Shown in pieces: positions 7,582 through 16,132 of a stretch of 64,000 nt of DNA. The notes under the pieces were generated by a model. It made no database searches and was not told where the DNA came from. It saw nothing but the letters and a program-made list of their open reading frames with translations. The position numbers and the translations under genes are program-made. This DNA comes from Planctomycetota bacterium (GTDB lineage Bacteria; Planctomycetota; PUPC01; JACPCR01). The stretch's first letter is position 1; the number at the start of each line of letters is the position of its first letter. The DNA lies in the NCBI GenBank assembly GCA_027625095.1, contig JAQBXN010000020.1, positions 1 through 64,000 on the forward strand, in the 5' to 3' direction.

Positions 7582-8889
7582 TCACTCCACTCCCACACTC
7601 CCTCCCTCCAATACTTCTACACTCTTTTCTTCGCCTCGCGTTTTGCCGCGCCAGACTGTGTTGAAATGTTCGGTCACGGGATAGCCTTCATCGCGCAGAT
7701 AGACCGCTCCCTGGCTGGTTTCGAGAGTCCCGGATTTGATGAGGATGTTGAAAAGATGCGGGTCGAGAATCAGGAAGTAGCTGCCGTCCCTGAAAATATC
7801 GACCTCTATCCACGCGTGGTAACCACCGAAGAAGAGTTTGCCGCGATGGTATCGGCTGGATATCCCCGCCTCCTGCAACGCGACCTGAAGCACCGCGCAT
7901 TTATGCCGGCAGACGCCGCCCTGGTCGAAAAAATCCTGAAGAACAATGGTGGTTGATTCTCCACCTTCGATATTCGGCAGCGGTGAAAAACGCTGGGTAA
8001 GCTCAAAGAACAGTCGAAGGCTGATGGCGAACCAGTCTTCCTTCAGTTCCGCGCTGTCCAGCTTGGCGCCGACGAAGAAATCGATCAGGCTTTTCTCCGC
8101 ATGGTCTCCGGGAGAAAAGCTGGTTTTCTCAATCCGAAGTTTTTCCCTGTTGTAGGTGGATTTGTCACCCAGGACGAATTTATGGCCGGGAAGATAATCG
8201 TTCTGTGCGAAATAGAGGACGTTGTTGATCTCATCATAGGTGTCACTGGACTTCTCAGGTGCCTGAAGAAACAGGTCCCCTTCGAGTCTGGCATTCAACA
8301 GAATAAACTGAAGCGCTGCCTCTCGTTGAGCCGTGCCTTGTATTTCTGAGAGAAAGTCGTTCTGCTTGCGGATCACTTCGATGGGATTTTCGAGATAGTC
8401 GGAGGCGTAGCGATTGAGATAGCCGTCCCAGTGTTCCTCGAAAAAAACTGTGACACCCGGGCTGATGAGCGCTTTGAGGTTGGGCGCCCCGTACGATTGG
8501 GTGTGGCCGTTCAGGGAACTGGTACTTTCGCTCCTCAGTCCCGCTTCTTTGCTGATGACTTCGGGCCGTTCGAGCGAGAGGAAGTACACCCGGAAGAGCG
8601 AGTCTTCCAATTCGATACGGCCATTGACCGGAAGCTTTGCGGATTCTCCAACGGTTTCGCCAAGCACGCGGAGATCCGCTCCGTGATTCTCTACACGCGC
8701 ATAATCGGCATATTTGAAGAGCCTGACTTGGGCGCCTTCGGGTGCATTTTCATGGGGTAACCAACCCAGGATGGGGTCGTAATCCAGGCCTTGTTTGCCA
8801 AGGGGCCATGCCTTGCCTCGTTCCTTACCCTTGAGGCATACCAGAAAACCGTCCTCAAATTGTTGAATGACACTGTGACTGGTGGCCAT
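7582..8889 (-). CDS. Transglutaminase-like protein with probable FHA-like N-terminus
   Basis: Residues about 300-380 are transglutaminase-like. GGVCRHKCAVLQVALQEAG contains the nucleophilic Cys, GYHAWIEVDI the His, and LILDPH the Asp, so the Cys-His-Asp triad is present. The N-terminal 90 residues (ARVENHGADLRVLGETVGES followed by LPVNGRIELEDSLFRVYFL) resemble a small beta-sandwich of FHA type, but the key phosphothreonine-binding Arg/Ser are not obvious, so that is inference. There is no signal peptide or membrane segment, so it is probably cytoplasmic. Substrate and function are unknown. It lies 65 bases downstream of the SUMF1-fold gene on the same strand, so the two are probably one transcription unit. 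Confidence 0.65.
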   Translation of the reverse strand: MATSHSVIQQFEDGFLVCLKGKERGKAWPLGKQGLDYDPILGWLPHENAPEGAQVRLFKYADYARVENHGADLRVLGETVGESAKLPVNGRIELEDSLFRVYFLSLERPEVISKEAGLRSESTSSLNGHTQSYGAPNLKALISPGVTVFFEEHWDGYLNRYASDYLENPIEVIRKQNDFLSEIQGTAQREAALQFILLNARLEGDLFLQAPEKSSDTYDEINNVLYFAQNDYLPGHKFVLGDKSTYNREKLRIEKTSFSPGDHAEKSLIDFFVGAKLDSAELKEDWFAISLRLFFELTQRFSPLPNIEGGESTTIVLQDFFDQGGVCRHKCAVLQVALQEAGISSRYHRGKLFFGGYHAWIEVDIFRDGSYFLILDPHLFNILIKSGTLETSQGAVYLRDEGYPVTEHFNTVWRGKTRGEEKSVEVLEGGSVGVE

Positions 8890-8954
8890 GGCTGGAACCT
8901 GTGCTGTTGGCAGATGTGGTCACACCAGAAGCTTTCATCCCCGCCGGGTAAAAG

Positions 8955-9632
8955 TCAAGCGTCACGCGCGCAGCGGAAGCCTATCATGTTTTCGAGTTTG
9001 GTAAGCGGCGAAACTTGGTAACGATAGGTGGTGGTGACCATCAATTCATAGTGGTACCAACTCCCGCCCCGCAACACCTTGGCCTCTTGGCCTTTGCCGT
9101 ACGCTGAGGACGTCCATTCGAGGCAATTACCGGACATATCATGCACCCCGTAAGGGCTGGTGAATTTGCCGTAATGCCCGACCGGCGAAGTCGAACCGAC
9201 CAGCTCATTGTAATTGCAGCAGTTCTTTGGGAATTCGTTTCCCCAGGGATAGAGCCGTCCGTCCTCGCCTCTTGCAGCTTTTTCCCATTCCTGTTCCGTT
9301 GGGAGGCGCTTGCCTGCCCACTTGGCGTAAGCCTCTGCATCATCGTAACGGATATTCACCACGGGGTGGGTGGCCATATCGTCCGGGAACCCGGTAGTTT
9401 CGTCGACAACCGTGCGTTTAAAGAAAAAACGGGTCTTCTTTTCTTTAACGGATTTCTGACTCCAGTGGCTTGGCCGGGCTCGACCGGTCTCATCGCAGAA
9501 TTCTTTGTACTCCGCGTTTGTGACGGGGAATTTGTCGATGTAAAACGCGGGAAGAGTTATTTCTTCCTTGTCTTCTCCGTAGAGGAAGTTGCCCTCAGAC
9601 ACCAGGATCATTTCCGAATCTTTAGCGCTCAT
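8955..9632 (-). CDS. SUMF1/FGE-fold protein lacking the FGE catalytic cysteines
   Basis: The formylglycine-generating-enzyme fold is clear: FYIDKFPVTNAEYKEFC near 30, THPVVNIRYDDAEAYAKWAG near 88-107, RLPTEQEWEKAARGEDGRL, YPWGNEFP, YGVHDMSGNCLEWTSSAY and the terminal GFRCA. True FGEs have two copper-binding cysteines in a GGS-x-x-C-x4-C-x-RYR segment; here it reads RGGSWYHYELMVTTTYRYQ with no Cys. So, although two sulfatases lie nearby, this protein should not be able to mature them. Such members usually act as ligand-binding or scaffold domains. The length of 225 aa is the bare domain, with no signal peptide. It is co-oriented with, and just upstream of, the transglutaminase-like gene. Confidence 0.8.
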   Translation of the reverse strand: MSAKDSEMILVSEGNFLYGEDKEEITLPAFYIDKFPVTNAEYKEFCDETGRARPSHWSQKSVKEKKTRFFFKRTVVDETTGFPDDMATHPVVNIRYDDAEAYAKWAGKRLPTEQEWEKAARGEDGRLYPWGNEFPKNCCNYNELVGSTSPVGHYGKFTSPYGVHDMSGNCLEWTSSAYGKGQEAKVLRGGSWYHYELMVTTTYRYQVSPLTKLENMIGFRCARDA

Positions 9633-10188
9633 GTATGCGTCTCCAGCTTTGAATTTATTGGCTGCTTTGCGAGGGGGAGCAATTTACGGAATGGTTCAGG
9701 CATGGCAACTTTAGGGAGACAGCAGAGGAAGGGATTAAGTGATGAAAAATGGGAATAGCGGAATGGCAGAAGCAATACTGCCGATCAAAGCCCGACTACT
9801 TGATCGTTGTCAGGAGCGTTGCCACACTGGCCGAAGTAAGACAGGCGGGATGCCCATAGCGGTCGATTTAAGACAAGAAACGTATTCTCTTAATCCTTAT
9901 CTTAATCTTACTTTTGATCGAATCTTTCAGACTAAAGGCTTCAGAGAGGAATGCCGAGGAACGAGAGAATCTGAGATTACGGGTAAGATTTGCTTCTGAT
10001 CTTCTGCGCGTCGTGCATGTACCTTCTCAATTTTTACAGGAGGAAACAGAGTTAACGGAGATGTTTTTAAGTGATCATTTTCTGTCTCCGTTCCCTCCGT
10101 TTTCTCCTGTAAAACTCTTTGGTTGCGGCCACAAGGCAGCGGTAGGATAAAGATGGAGATTCGCTGATCTACTTCTGAACTCAAGCAA
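9633..10188. other. Gene-free intergenic region with a long hairpin
   Basis: About 550 bases with no convincing gene. Short open frames (e.g. 9739-9999 plus) have no homology-like features. The region holds the 30-base-arm inverted repeat at 10032-10114. An A/T-rich stretch at 9880-9945, read on the minus strand, weakly resembles the 3' part of repeat family A. It must contain the promoters of the divergent SUMF1-fold and sulfatase genes. Confidence 0.5.
10032..10114. repeat. Long inverted repeat (30-base arms)
   Basis: Arm 10032-10061 (begins TTTTACAGGAGGAAAC, ends AACGGAGA) pairs with 10085-10114 (begins TCTCCGTT, ends CTCCTGTAAAA) at 26 of 30 positions, with a 23-base loop. It is 75 bases before the sulfatase start. 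There is no T-tract that would make it an ordinary terminator. Purine-rich palindromes of this type are a recurrent intergenic element in PVC-type genomes (recollection, not checked). Confidence 0.75.
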
Positions 10189-12075
10189 GTGCAGATTCCT
10201 GTGCCCAAACTCCTCCCGTTACTCTCAATTTTCTTCACATCACTTACCCATGCGGCCGAACTTCCCAACATTCTCTGGCTAACGAGTGAAGACAACGGCC
10301 CGCAGCTCGGATGTTATGGGGACAAATACGCAGTCACGCCCAACATCGACGCGCTAGCCGCCAAAGGATTGCGATATCTTTATGCCAGCTCCAACGCACC
10401 GGTATGTGCGCCTGCCCGGACGACGATCATCAGCGGGCTGTATCCGCCTTCTACAGGAAGTGAACACATGCGCTCTATGGTCAAGCTCCCTGAGACATTC
10501 AAAATGTATCCGCAGTTTCTGCGTGAGGCAGGGTACTATTGCACCAACAAGACGAAGGAAGATTTCAACCTTGAAAAGCCCGGCCAGCTCTGGGACACCG
10601 GAAAGAATGGACCTTGGAATGACCGGAAAGAGGGGCAGCCGTTCTTCTCAATCATCAACTACGGCATCAGCCACGAGAGCCAGATCCGAAACCAGATCGC
10701 CGCGCGGGACAAAATCCATGATCCTGACAAAGCTCCTATCCCAGCCTATCATCCGGACGTCCCCGAAGTCCGCGCCAATTGGGCCCAGTATTATGATCGA
10801 ATGACCCAGATGGATAGCCAGATCGGCCAGAGTCTCAAGGAGCTCGAAAATGCCGGCCTCGCGGAGGACACCATCCTTTTCTACTACGGCGACCACGGCT
10901 CCGGCATGCCGCGCAGCAAGCGCTGGCCGTATAATTCGGGCCTCCAAGTTCCGATGGTCGTTCGCTTCCCGCAGAAGTGGGCGCATCTCGCTCCGAAGGA
11001 TTACAAAGTCGGCGGAGCAAGCGAACGTCTCGTCAGCTTTGTCGATCTTGCGCCGACCCTGTTGAGCATCGCCGGCATCAAGCCGCCCGAGTGGATGCAA
11101 GGTCATGCTTTCGCCGGCAGTTTTCAGACTGAAGAACCAGAATACAGCTACGGTTTCCGGGGCCGCATGGATGAGCGCTACGACATGGTGCGCGTGGTAC
11201 GCAGCAAACATTACATCTACATACGCAACTACATGCCGCATAGGATTTATGGACAACATATTCAGTACATGTTCGCAACGCCGACCACCAGCGTCTGGCA
11301 GCGGATGTTCAAGGAGGGCAAACTCAACGCGGCCCAATCTCACTTCTGGAAAACCAAACCGGCCGAAGAACTCTATGACTTGCAGAACGATCCGGATGAG
11401 GTCAAGAACCTGAGCCATTCACCGCAGCAACAGGACGTTCTTGCAAAGATGCGAAAGGCCCAAGAGGACTGGGCAAGGCGAATTAAAGACGTTGGTTTCC
11501 TGTCCGAATACGAATTCCATGCACGGTCCAAAGGAGGCGCTCCCTACGACATGGGACACGACCCGAAGCGATACGACTTCGAGTCCATATTCGCAGCAGC
11601 GCAGCTCGCTACTTCGCTGACAGAATCAGACCTGCCGAAAATAGCGGAACTCCTCGACAGCAAAGACAGCGGGGTACGCTACTGGGGTACGCTTGGTCTG
11701 CTGACCCAGGGAAAGAAAGGCATCGCCGCTGGATACGACCGGCTGATTACTGCACTGAAGGATGAATCTCAGATCGTCCAGATCACAGCGGCCGAGGCCC
11801 TCGGACGGTATGGTAATGATGATGATGCTGCGGTGGCTTTGGACGTTCTAATCAAGCATGCCATGCCCAAATCCGACGTCTTCGCCGCTCTCGCGGCCTG
11901 GAATGCCATCGACTATCTGGATGAGCGCGCCAGCCCGGCGGCAGAAAAACTGGTCGCCCTTTCTCCCAAACCAGAGGGCCCGGCGAATCGAATCGAGAAA
12001 TACTCTTCCCGCGTCAAAGAGAAGGTTATGGCTGACCTTGGCTCACAGTGGAAGCCGGCGACCAAGAAAAAGTAG
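10189..12075 (+). CDS. Secreted sulfatase with C-terminal HEAT-like repeats
   Basis: Family S1 sulfatase, most like heparan-N-sulfatase/arylsulfatase types. A signal peptide (KLLPLLSIFFTSLTHAAE) precedes the alkaline-phosphatase-fold core. The formylglycine motif is CAPARTT with Cys near residue 73 (C-x-P-x-R, so maturable to formylglycine). Metal-binding segments are WLTSEDNGPQLGCYGD and YYGDHGSGMPRSKRW. Residues about 474-605 form short alpha-alpha repeats (DSGVRYWGTLGLLTQGKKG, ESQIVQITAAEALGRYG), i.e. HEAT-like, an extension seen in PVC sulfatases and likely used for binding. Two GTG starts (10189 or 10201) are possible; both leave the signal peptide intact. The next gene downstream is a Gfo/Idh/MocA oxidoreductase. 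Confidence 0.88.
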   Translation: MQIPVPKLLPLLSIFFTSLTHAAELPNILWLTSEDNGPQLGCYGDKYAVTPNIDALAAKGLRYLYASSNAPVCAPARTTIISGLYPPSTGSEHMRSMVKLPETFKMYPQFLREAGYYCTNKTKEDFNLEKPGQLWDTGKNGPWNDRKEGQPFFSIINYGISHESQIRNQIAARDKIHDPDKAPIPAYHPDVPEVRANWAQYYDRMTQMDSQIGQSLKELENAGLAEDTILFYYGDHGSGMPRSKRWPYNSGLQVPMVVRFPQKWAHLAPKDYKVGGASERLVSFVDLAPTLLSIAGIKPPEWMQGHAFAGSFQTEEPEYSYGFRGRMDERYDMVRVVRSKHYIYIRNYMPHRIYGQHIQYMFATPTTSVWQRMFKEGKLNAAQSHFWKTKPAEELYDLQNDPDEVKNLSHSPQQQDVLAKMRKAQEDWARRIKDVGFLSEYEFHARSKGGAPYDMGHDPKRYDFESIFAAAQLATSLTESDLPKIAELLDSKDSGVRYWGTLGLLTQGKKGIAAGYDRLITALKDESQIVQITAAEALGRYGNDDDAAVALDVLIKHAMPKSDVFAALAAWNAIDYLDERASPAAEKLVALSPKPEGPANRIEKYSSRVKEKVMADLGSQWKPATKKK

Positions 12076-12255
12076 ACAGGCAACTCTAAGTGCCTCGATG
12101 ATGCGCCCGTGAAAGAAATCGAATAAACCGCTGGCTCTTCGTGAACATATACTGAGGCTATGACTGACTGATGAATTCCAGTTGCTCTGGAATTTAGGTG
12201 AATTCAAACAGATGCATCCCGGTTTTTTGTGCGGTCGCTAAAAAGGAGCAAGCAT

Positions 12256-13311
12256 ATGGAGTCACTCAATTCTACCAGACCCCTCACGCCAGAAGATCCT
12301 GCCAGGATCGCCATGGTTGGATGTGGCGGTATCAGCAATGCCCACATGGGAGGCATCGCCATTCATCCCGAGCTTGAAGTGGTGGCCGCAGTCGATGTAG
12401 ATGAGGGGCGGATGGCGGCATGGCGAGAGAAATATGACGTAGGCGTTGGCTTCACGGATTGGCAGAAAATGTTCAAAGAGGTCGGCCCAGAGATCATCGT
12501 CTTTGCCACCTGGCCGTCCCAGCATCACGAGCAGATCAACGCCGCGGCGGGTCTTGGAGTGCCGGCTATTCTGTGCGAAAAGTCATTCGCGCTCACCTAT
12601 GCCGAGGGCCAGGAAATGGCCGCTGCATGTGAGAAGAGCGGCAGCCTGGTGATGGAGGCGTTCATGTATCGGCATACGCCACGCTGTAAACAATATCTCG
12701 AACGAATCCATAGCGGTGAGTTTGGCAAGGTCCGTTCGGCGAATGCTTCATTCTCCAGCTTGTTCTACAATCCGGAAGGGAACAATTGGCGTAACAGGAA
12801 GGAGACCGGTGGCGGCATTGTCTTCGACTTCACCTGTTACACCGTCAACATCCTGCGCGGTGTCATGGGCCGCGCTCCGGATCGCGTGGTTGCTACCGGA
12901 GAGACCTGTCCAGTGCGTGACGTCATCGTGACATTGAACGGGCTTCTTGACTACGGCAATGGCGTGACCTGCCGGATTGAATCGACCCAGAAATCTTACT
13001 TCCGTGCTGAAGTTGAAGTCGTACTCGAGACGGGCACGCTGGTATTGCCGCACTTCCTGTTGAACAAAGATCTGGCTGAGAAGACGTTGCCGAGGTTGGA
13101 GGTGACTGGTGGATGGTTCGACGGTCAGGTGACCACTCCTGTGCCCGTATTGCCCGGCAACCCATACGGATTGCAATTGATGAATCTCGCCAGGCAATTG
13201 CGTGAAGGCGAGCCTTCAGGAATGCCCATATCAGAAACGCTGGACAATCTGCGAACCATCGATGCGCTCATTCGCTCCTACGAAAATGACCGTTGGGAGA
13301 CGCTGGAGTGA
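12256..13311 (+). CDS. Gfo/Idh/MocA-family NAD(P)-dependent oxidoreductase
   Basis: The Rossmann motif AMVGCGGISNAHMGGI (GxGxxG near residue 22) is followed by the family's VVAAVDVDEGR and the catalytic-lysine segment AILCEKSFALTYAEGQEM (EK-[PS] motif). EAFMYRHTPRCKQ and GGGIVFDFTCYTVNILRGVMG match the C-terminal substrate domain. These enzymes oxidise or reduce sugars and cyclitols; the exact substrate is not readable. The start is set at ATG 12256, with AAGGAG eight bases upstream, instead of an upstream GTG at 12229 that has no such site. The length of 352 aa is typical. Position 180 bases after a sulfatase suggests a shared role in sugar breakdown. There is no signal peptide, so it is cytoplasmic. 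Confidence 0.85.
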   Translation: MESLNSTRPLTPEDPARIAMVGCGGISNAHMGGIAIHPELEVVAAVDVDEGRMAAWREKYDVGVGFTDWQKMFKEVGPEIIVFATWPSQHHEQINAAAGLGVPAILCEKSFALTYAEGQEMAAACEKSGSLVMEAFMYRHTPRCKQYLERIHSGEFGKVRSANASFSSLFYNPEGNNWRNRKETGGGIVFDFTCYTVNILRGVMGRAPDRVVATGETCPVRDVIVTLNGLLDYGNGVTCRIESTQKSYFRAEVEVVLETGTLVLPHFLLNKDLAEKTLPRLEVTGGWFDGQVTTPVPVLPGNPYGLQLMNLARQLREGEPSGMPISETLDNLRTIDALIRSYENDRWETLE

Positions 13312-13444
13312 AACTGCCTGTCAGCCTACGCCCCTGAGCAGCAACCTTCCGCTTGATTGGCTGTTTCCGTCGAGAATTCTGCAATTCCGTGTCGGCCCAC
13401 CAGATATCTCTGTTCCTCGTCCGGCCGAATCGTCGGGTACCCCC

Positions 13445-14470
13445 CTACGCTTTCTTCAACTCCCTTTTGAAATCTTCGATGAAATCCACCGGTGTAGGAT
13501 CGATCCCGCGCAACAGTGCCAGGTAGTAAGAAGCCCAATCGCCATACAGAAGGCCAGCGAAGGCCTTTTCGACATTGGTGTCTCCCGGCATTTCAAAAAG
13601 CGTGATTTGGTAGCCTTTCTTTTTTAGTTGACGTCCAAGGATCTTGAATCGGTTTTGAATCGATTTTGAATCTGCCGGGTCTTGAATAAATACAAAGTGC
13701 AGAGGGTAAGTTTCAAATGCGAAGCCCTGCATTTCATTGTGATTCATCTCCGGGATCGTATTCCAGAACGCAGGCGATTTAGCATTTTCGTTAACTTTTA
13801 TTTTGTTGATGCGTGAAACAGAACGGCCATATGCCTCTGGCGTATAAAAGACAGCGATCTTGCCGACCAACTGGTGGGCGAGCGCCCGGCCCTGGCTTTC
13901 CAGGGCTCTCATCTGTTCGTCCAGAAATACGGGAAGCCTTTCCAATTCGCTCTTCTTGAATGACACCAGACCAAGCGATTCAAGAATGCCTGCATAAATG
14001 GAAAAGAAATAACCTGCTGCAAGTCGAGGCTGGAAGGTTTCAGCATCCTCCGGAATCAAGGCAACGGGCGCGCCAGCCTTTTCGGCCGCCGCCTTCAGTT
14101 TCCCTCCCGAAGTAATGGCAACAATCTTGGCCCCAGACTTTCTGGCTCGCTTGAATGAACTGAGTGTCTCTTCGGTGTTACCCGAAAACGAAGATGCCAA
14201 AACAAGTGTCCGACGATCAAGGTCGAATCGAGGTCCATAATCACGGCAAATATCCAGTGGCACTGTAAGTGGCCCAAGGTGCAGGTCGAGGATGTCTGCG
14301 GGCAACGCACTGCCGCCCATTCCCGTAACAATAACTCTGTTGATTTTGCCTTTGAGTGACACCCCTCTGCCGATGGACAATCCTCTGGCAAACTGAAGAG
14401 GGAACTCTTTGATGAGTTGTCCCATTCTAGACTTATCGATTTCCTGAATTGCTTTCTTATTGAGACTCAA
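13445..14470 (-). CDS. Bifunctional phosphoglucose/phosphomannose isomerase
   Basis: SIS-domain isomerase of the PGI/PMI type (glucose-6-P or mannose-6-P to fructose-6-P). Visible features are VIVTGMGGSALPADILD near 45-62, SSFSGNTEETLSSFKRA near 93-110, ITSGGKLKAAAE, and the diagnostic C-terminal region INKIKVNENAKSPAFWNT followed by PEMNHNEMQGF near 222-250. The length of 341 aa matches this bifunctional class rather than classical PGI. The gene starts 10 bases after the ogt stop on the same strand, so the two are cotranscribed. Located in the cytoplasm. Confidence 0.9.
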   Translation of the reverse strand: MSLNKKAIQEIDKSRMGQLIKEFPLQFARGLSIGRGVSLKGKINRVIVTGMGGSALPADILDLHLGPLTVPLDICRDYGPRFDLDRRTLVLASSFSGNTEETLSSFKRARKSGAKIVAITSGGKLKAAAEKAGAPVALIPEDAETFQPRLAAGYFFSIYAGILESLGLVSFKKSELERLPVFLDEQMRALESQGRALAHQLVGKIAVFYTPEAYGRSVSRINKIKVNENAKSPAFWNTIPEMNHNEMQGFAFETYPLHFVFIQDPADSKSIQNRFKILGRQLKKKGYQITLFEMPGDTNVEKAFAGLLYGDWASYYLALLRGIDPTPVDFIEDFKRELKKA

Positions 14471-14480
14471 TGGTCTTTCC

Positions 14481-15008
14481 TCAAGATGAAATTAGTTGAG
14501 ATACAGCGACTCCCTCGAGGGCAAGCAGCTTACGTTTCAAATCCAGCCCTCCGGTATATCCCCCCAGTGTCCCATTAGCGCTGATCACTCGATGGCAGGG
14601 AACAATAATTGGAATTGGATTTCTGCCGTTTGCATGCCCTACGGCACGAGACGCCAGCGGACGTCCAGTTTGTCCAGCCAACCACTTGTAACTGCGTGTT
14701 TCACCAAATGGGATTTTCGTGAGCGTGGCCCACACTTCATGCTGGAATACAGTCCCGAACACAAAATCCAGCGGCGTGCTGAATTCCTGCCGCTCGCCAT
14801 TGAAATACTCTTTCAGTTCAGCTCGCACATCGGCCAGGCATTCCGGTCTCCGAAGGACCTCCAGGCCACGTTGTTCGAACTGGGACAGGAACTTGCCATC
14901 CGGCCCATTCAAAGACAGCGCGCAGACCCCGTTATCCGTCCATGCAACACAACAATCAGAAATTGGAAGTCTGAAGGTTGACCATGAAATAGTCTTTGGC
15001 ATTTTCAC
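14481..15008 (-). CDS. ogt: Methylated-DNA--protein-cysteine methyltransferase
   Basis: Suicide repair of O6-alkylguanine. The active-site motif is IIVPCHRVISANGTLGGYTG (PCHR with acceptor Cys near residue 138), preceded by FGTVFQHEVWATLTKIPFGE and the helix-turn-helix segment SYKWLAGQTGRPLASRAVGH containing the arginine finger region. The length of 175 aa equals single-domain Ogt/MGMT; there is no Ada-type N-terminal zinc domain. It precedes the PGI/PMI gene by 10 bases; the pairing appears to be transcriptional convenience. Confidence 0.93.
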   Translation of the reverse strand: MKMPKTISWSTFRLPISDCCVAWTDNGVCALSLNGPDGKFLSQFEQRGLEVLRRPECLADVRAELKEYFNGERQEFSTPLDFVFGTVFQHEVWATLTKIPFGETRSYKWLAGQTGRPLASRAVGHANGRNPIPIIVPCHRVISANGTLGGYTGGLDLKRKLLALEGVAVSQLISS

Positions 15009-15089
15009 ACTCCAAAGCAGGAAGGTAACAAGTCTGTCGTTTTCGCCAGACTCTGATGAGCTGACCGGAGACCGTTAAAGGAAAGAGAG

Positions 15090-16091
15090 CTAACCCGGAT
15101 ACCAAATTTTCCGTGGATTGTCCGCAGTTCTTTCATACTGCCATGACTCATCAATCAATCGTCGCAGGTCATATTCTGGCCTCCAATCCAGGAGGAACTT
15201 GGCTTTCGCATTATCAAGCCAGGTGGAATGAAATTCCGTCTGAACATCAACAGAAGGATATCCTCGGGTTTCGGCCAAGTAGACAGCCACCTCACGATAA
15301 TGCACCGGCTCATCCATGCAGATATTGAAAGTTTCCTGCGTTGCCTTCGGGTGATCGATCGCGCAAAGCATAGCCTGAACCAGATCCTTGACGTGAACGA
15401 AATTGCGCTGGATAGCATTACCCTCAGAGTCGCAGAGAACCGGTACCGTGTTTGTCCTGTGATATTCCTCGGCTCTTTCGAAACCGACCAGATCCAGCCA
15501 ACGCGGCCCTCCAAACACATCTTCACCAAATGTCAGTGTGTATTTGAAATCATCCTTTTCCATGATCCAGGGGGCACGGAGACAGCAACCGTTCAAGTTG
15601 TACTGAACGTAGTACTGCTCAAGCATCACCTCTTCCAGGACCTTCGAAAGCGCATAGCATCCCTTGTAAGCTGAATGGGCCTGCATTTCAGTCACTGGAA
15701 CAGGGTGTGGGTACACAAAGTGTCCCATTCCTGCATCGCCGCCGATAAGGATAAACTGCTGGAAAGTCCCACTCGACCGGCATTCTTCAAGCAGCCAGAA
15801 GAGCCCTTTGACAGTGACATCCATCACGTCTTCAGGCGTTTCCTTGCAAGTGGCCAGATGGACAACGTGAGTTACGTCCTTCATGACCTCCAGTACATCC
15901 TTGCTGTTTGCTATCGAGCCCCTTGCAACCTGAAGGCGTTCACTCTCCTCAAGCATACGATTATGACACAGGGCTCGAATTCGAAAATCGCTGTAATCGG
16001 CATCGGCAAACAAAGCACTGATGAACTGCTGTCCTACTTTGCCGGTAGCGCCGGTAACCAAGATAAGTTTTTGTTGTTCAGGTATGGTCAT
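15090..16091 (-). CDS. NAD-dependent epimerase/dehydratase (extended SDR)
   Basis: The N-terminal Rossmann motif LILVTGATGKVGQQF (GxxGxxG) is near residue 9. HVVHLATCKETPEDVMDV follows at the NAD-ribose position, and the active site is YALSKVLEEVMLEQY (YxxxK) near 140-155. FVHVKDLVQAMLCAIDHPKA and the C-terminal substrate half fit nucleotide-sugar epimerases or dehydratases and related lactone-forming sugar dehydrogenases. The length of 333 aa is typical. The substrate is not readable. It is 41 bases downstream of the sorbosone-dehydrogenase-like gene on the same strand, which suggests intracellular handling of the sugar oxidised by the secreted enzymes. Confidence 0.85.
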   Translation of the reverse strand: MTIPEQQKLILVTGATGKVGQQFISALFADADYSDFRIRALCHNRMLEESERLQVARGSIANSKDVLEVMKDVTHVVHLATCKETPEDVMDVTVKGLFWLLEECRSSGTFQQFILIGGDAGMGHFVYPHPVPVTEMQAHSAYKGCYALSKVLEEVMLEQYYVQYNLNGCCLRAPWIMEKDDFKYTLTFGEDVFGGPRWLDLVGFERAEEYHRTNTVPVLCDSEGNAIQRNFVHVKDLVQAMLCAIDHPKATQETFNICMDEPVHYREVAVYLAETRGYPSVDVQTEFHSTWLDNAKAKFLLDWRPEYDLRRLIDESWQYERTADNPRKIWYPG

Positions 16092-16132
16092 CTTTAAGTC
16101 GTGAACTGAGTCGTTGGGTTCAGCGATTCTGC

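Noticed and set aside
8955..9632. Functional formylglycine-generating enzyme for the two sulfatases
   Set aside because: The two cysteines that define FGE activity are absent from the GGSW...YRYQ segment.
10648..11418. A 256-codon frame on the minus strand
   Set aside because: Antisense to the sulfatase, which contains an intact CxPxR motif and metal-binding segments in its own frame.
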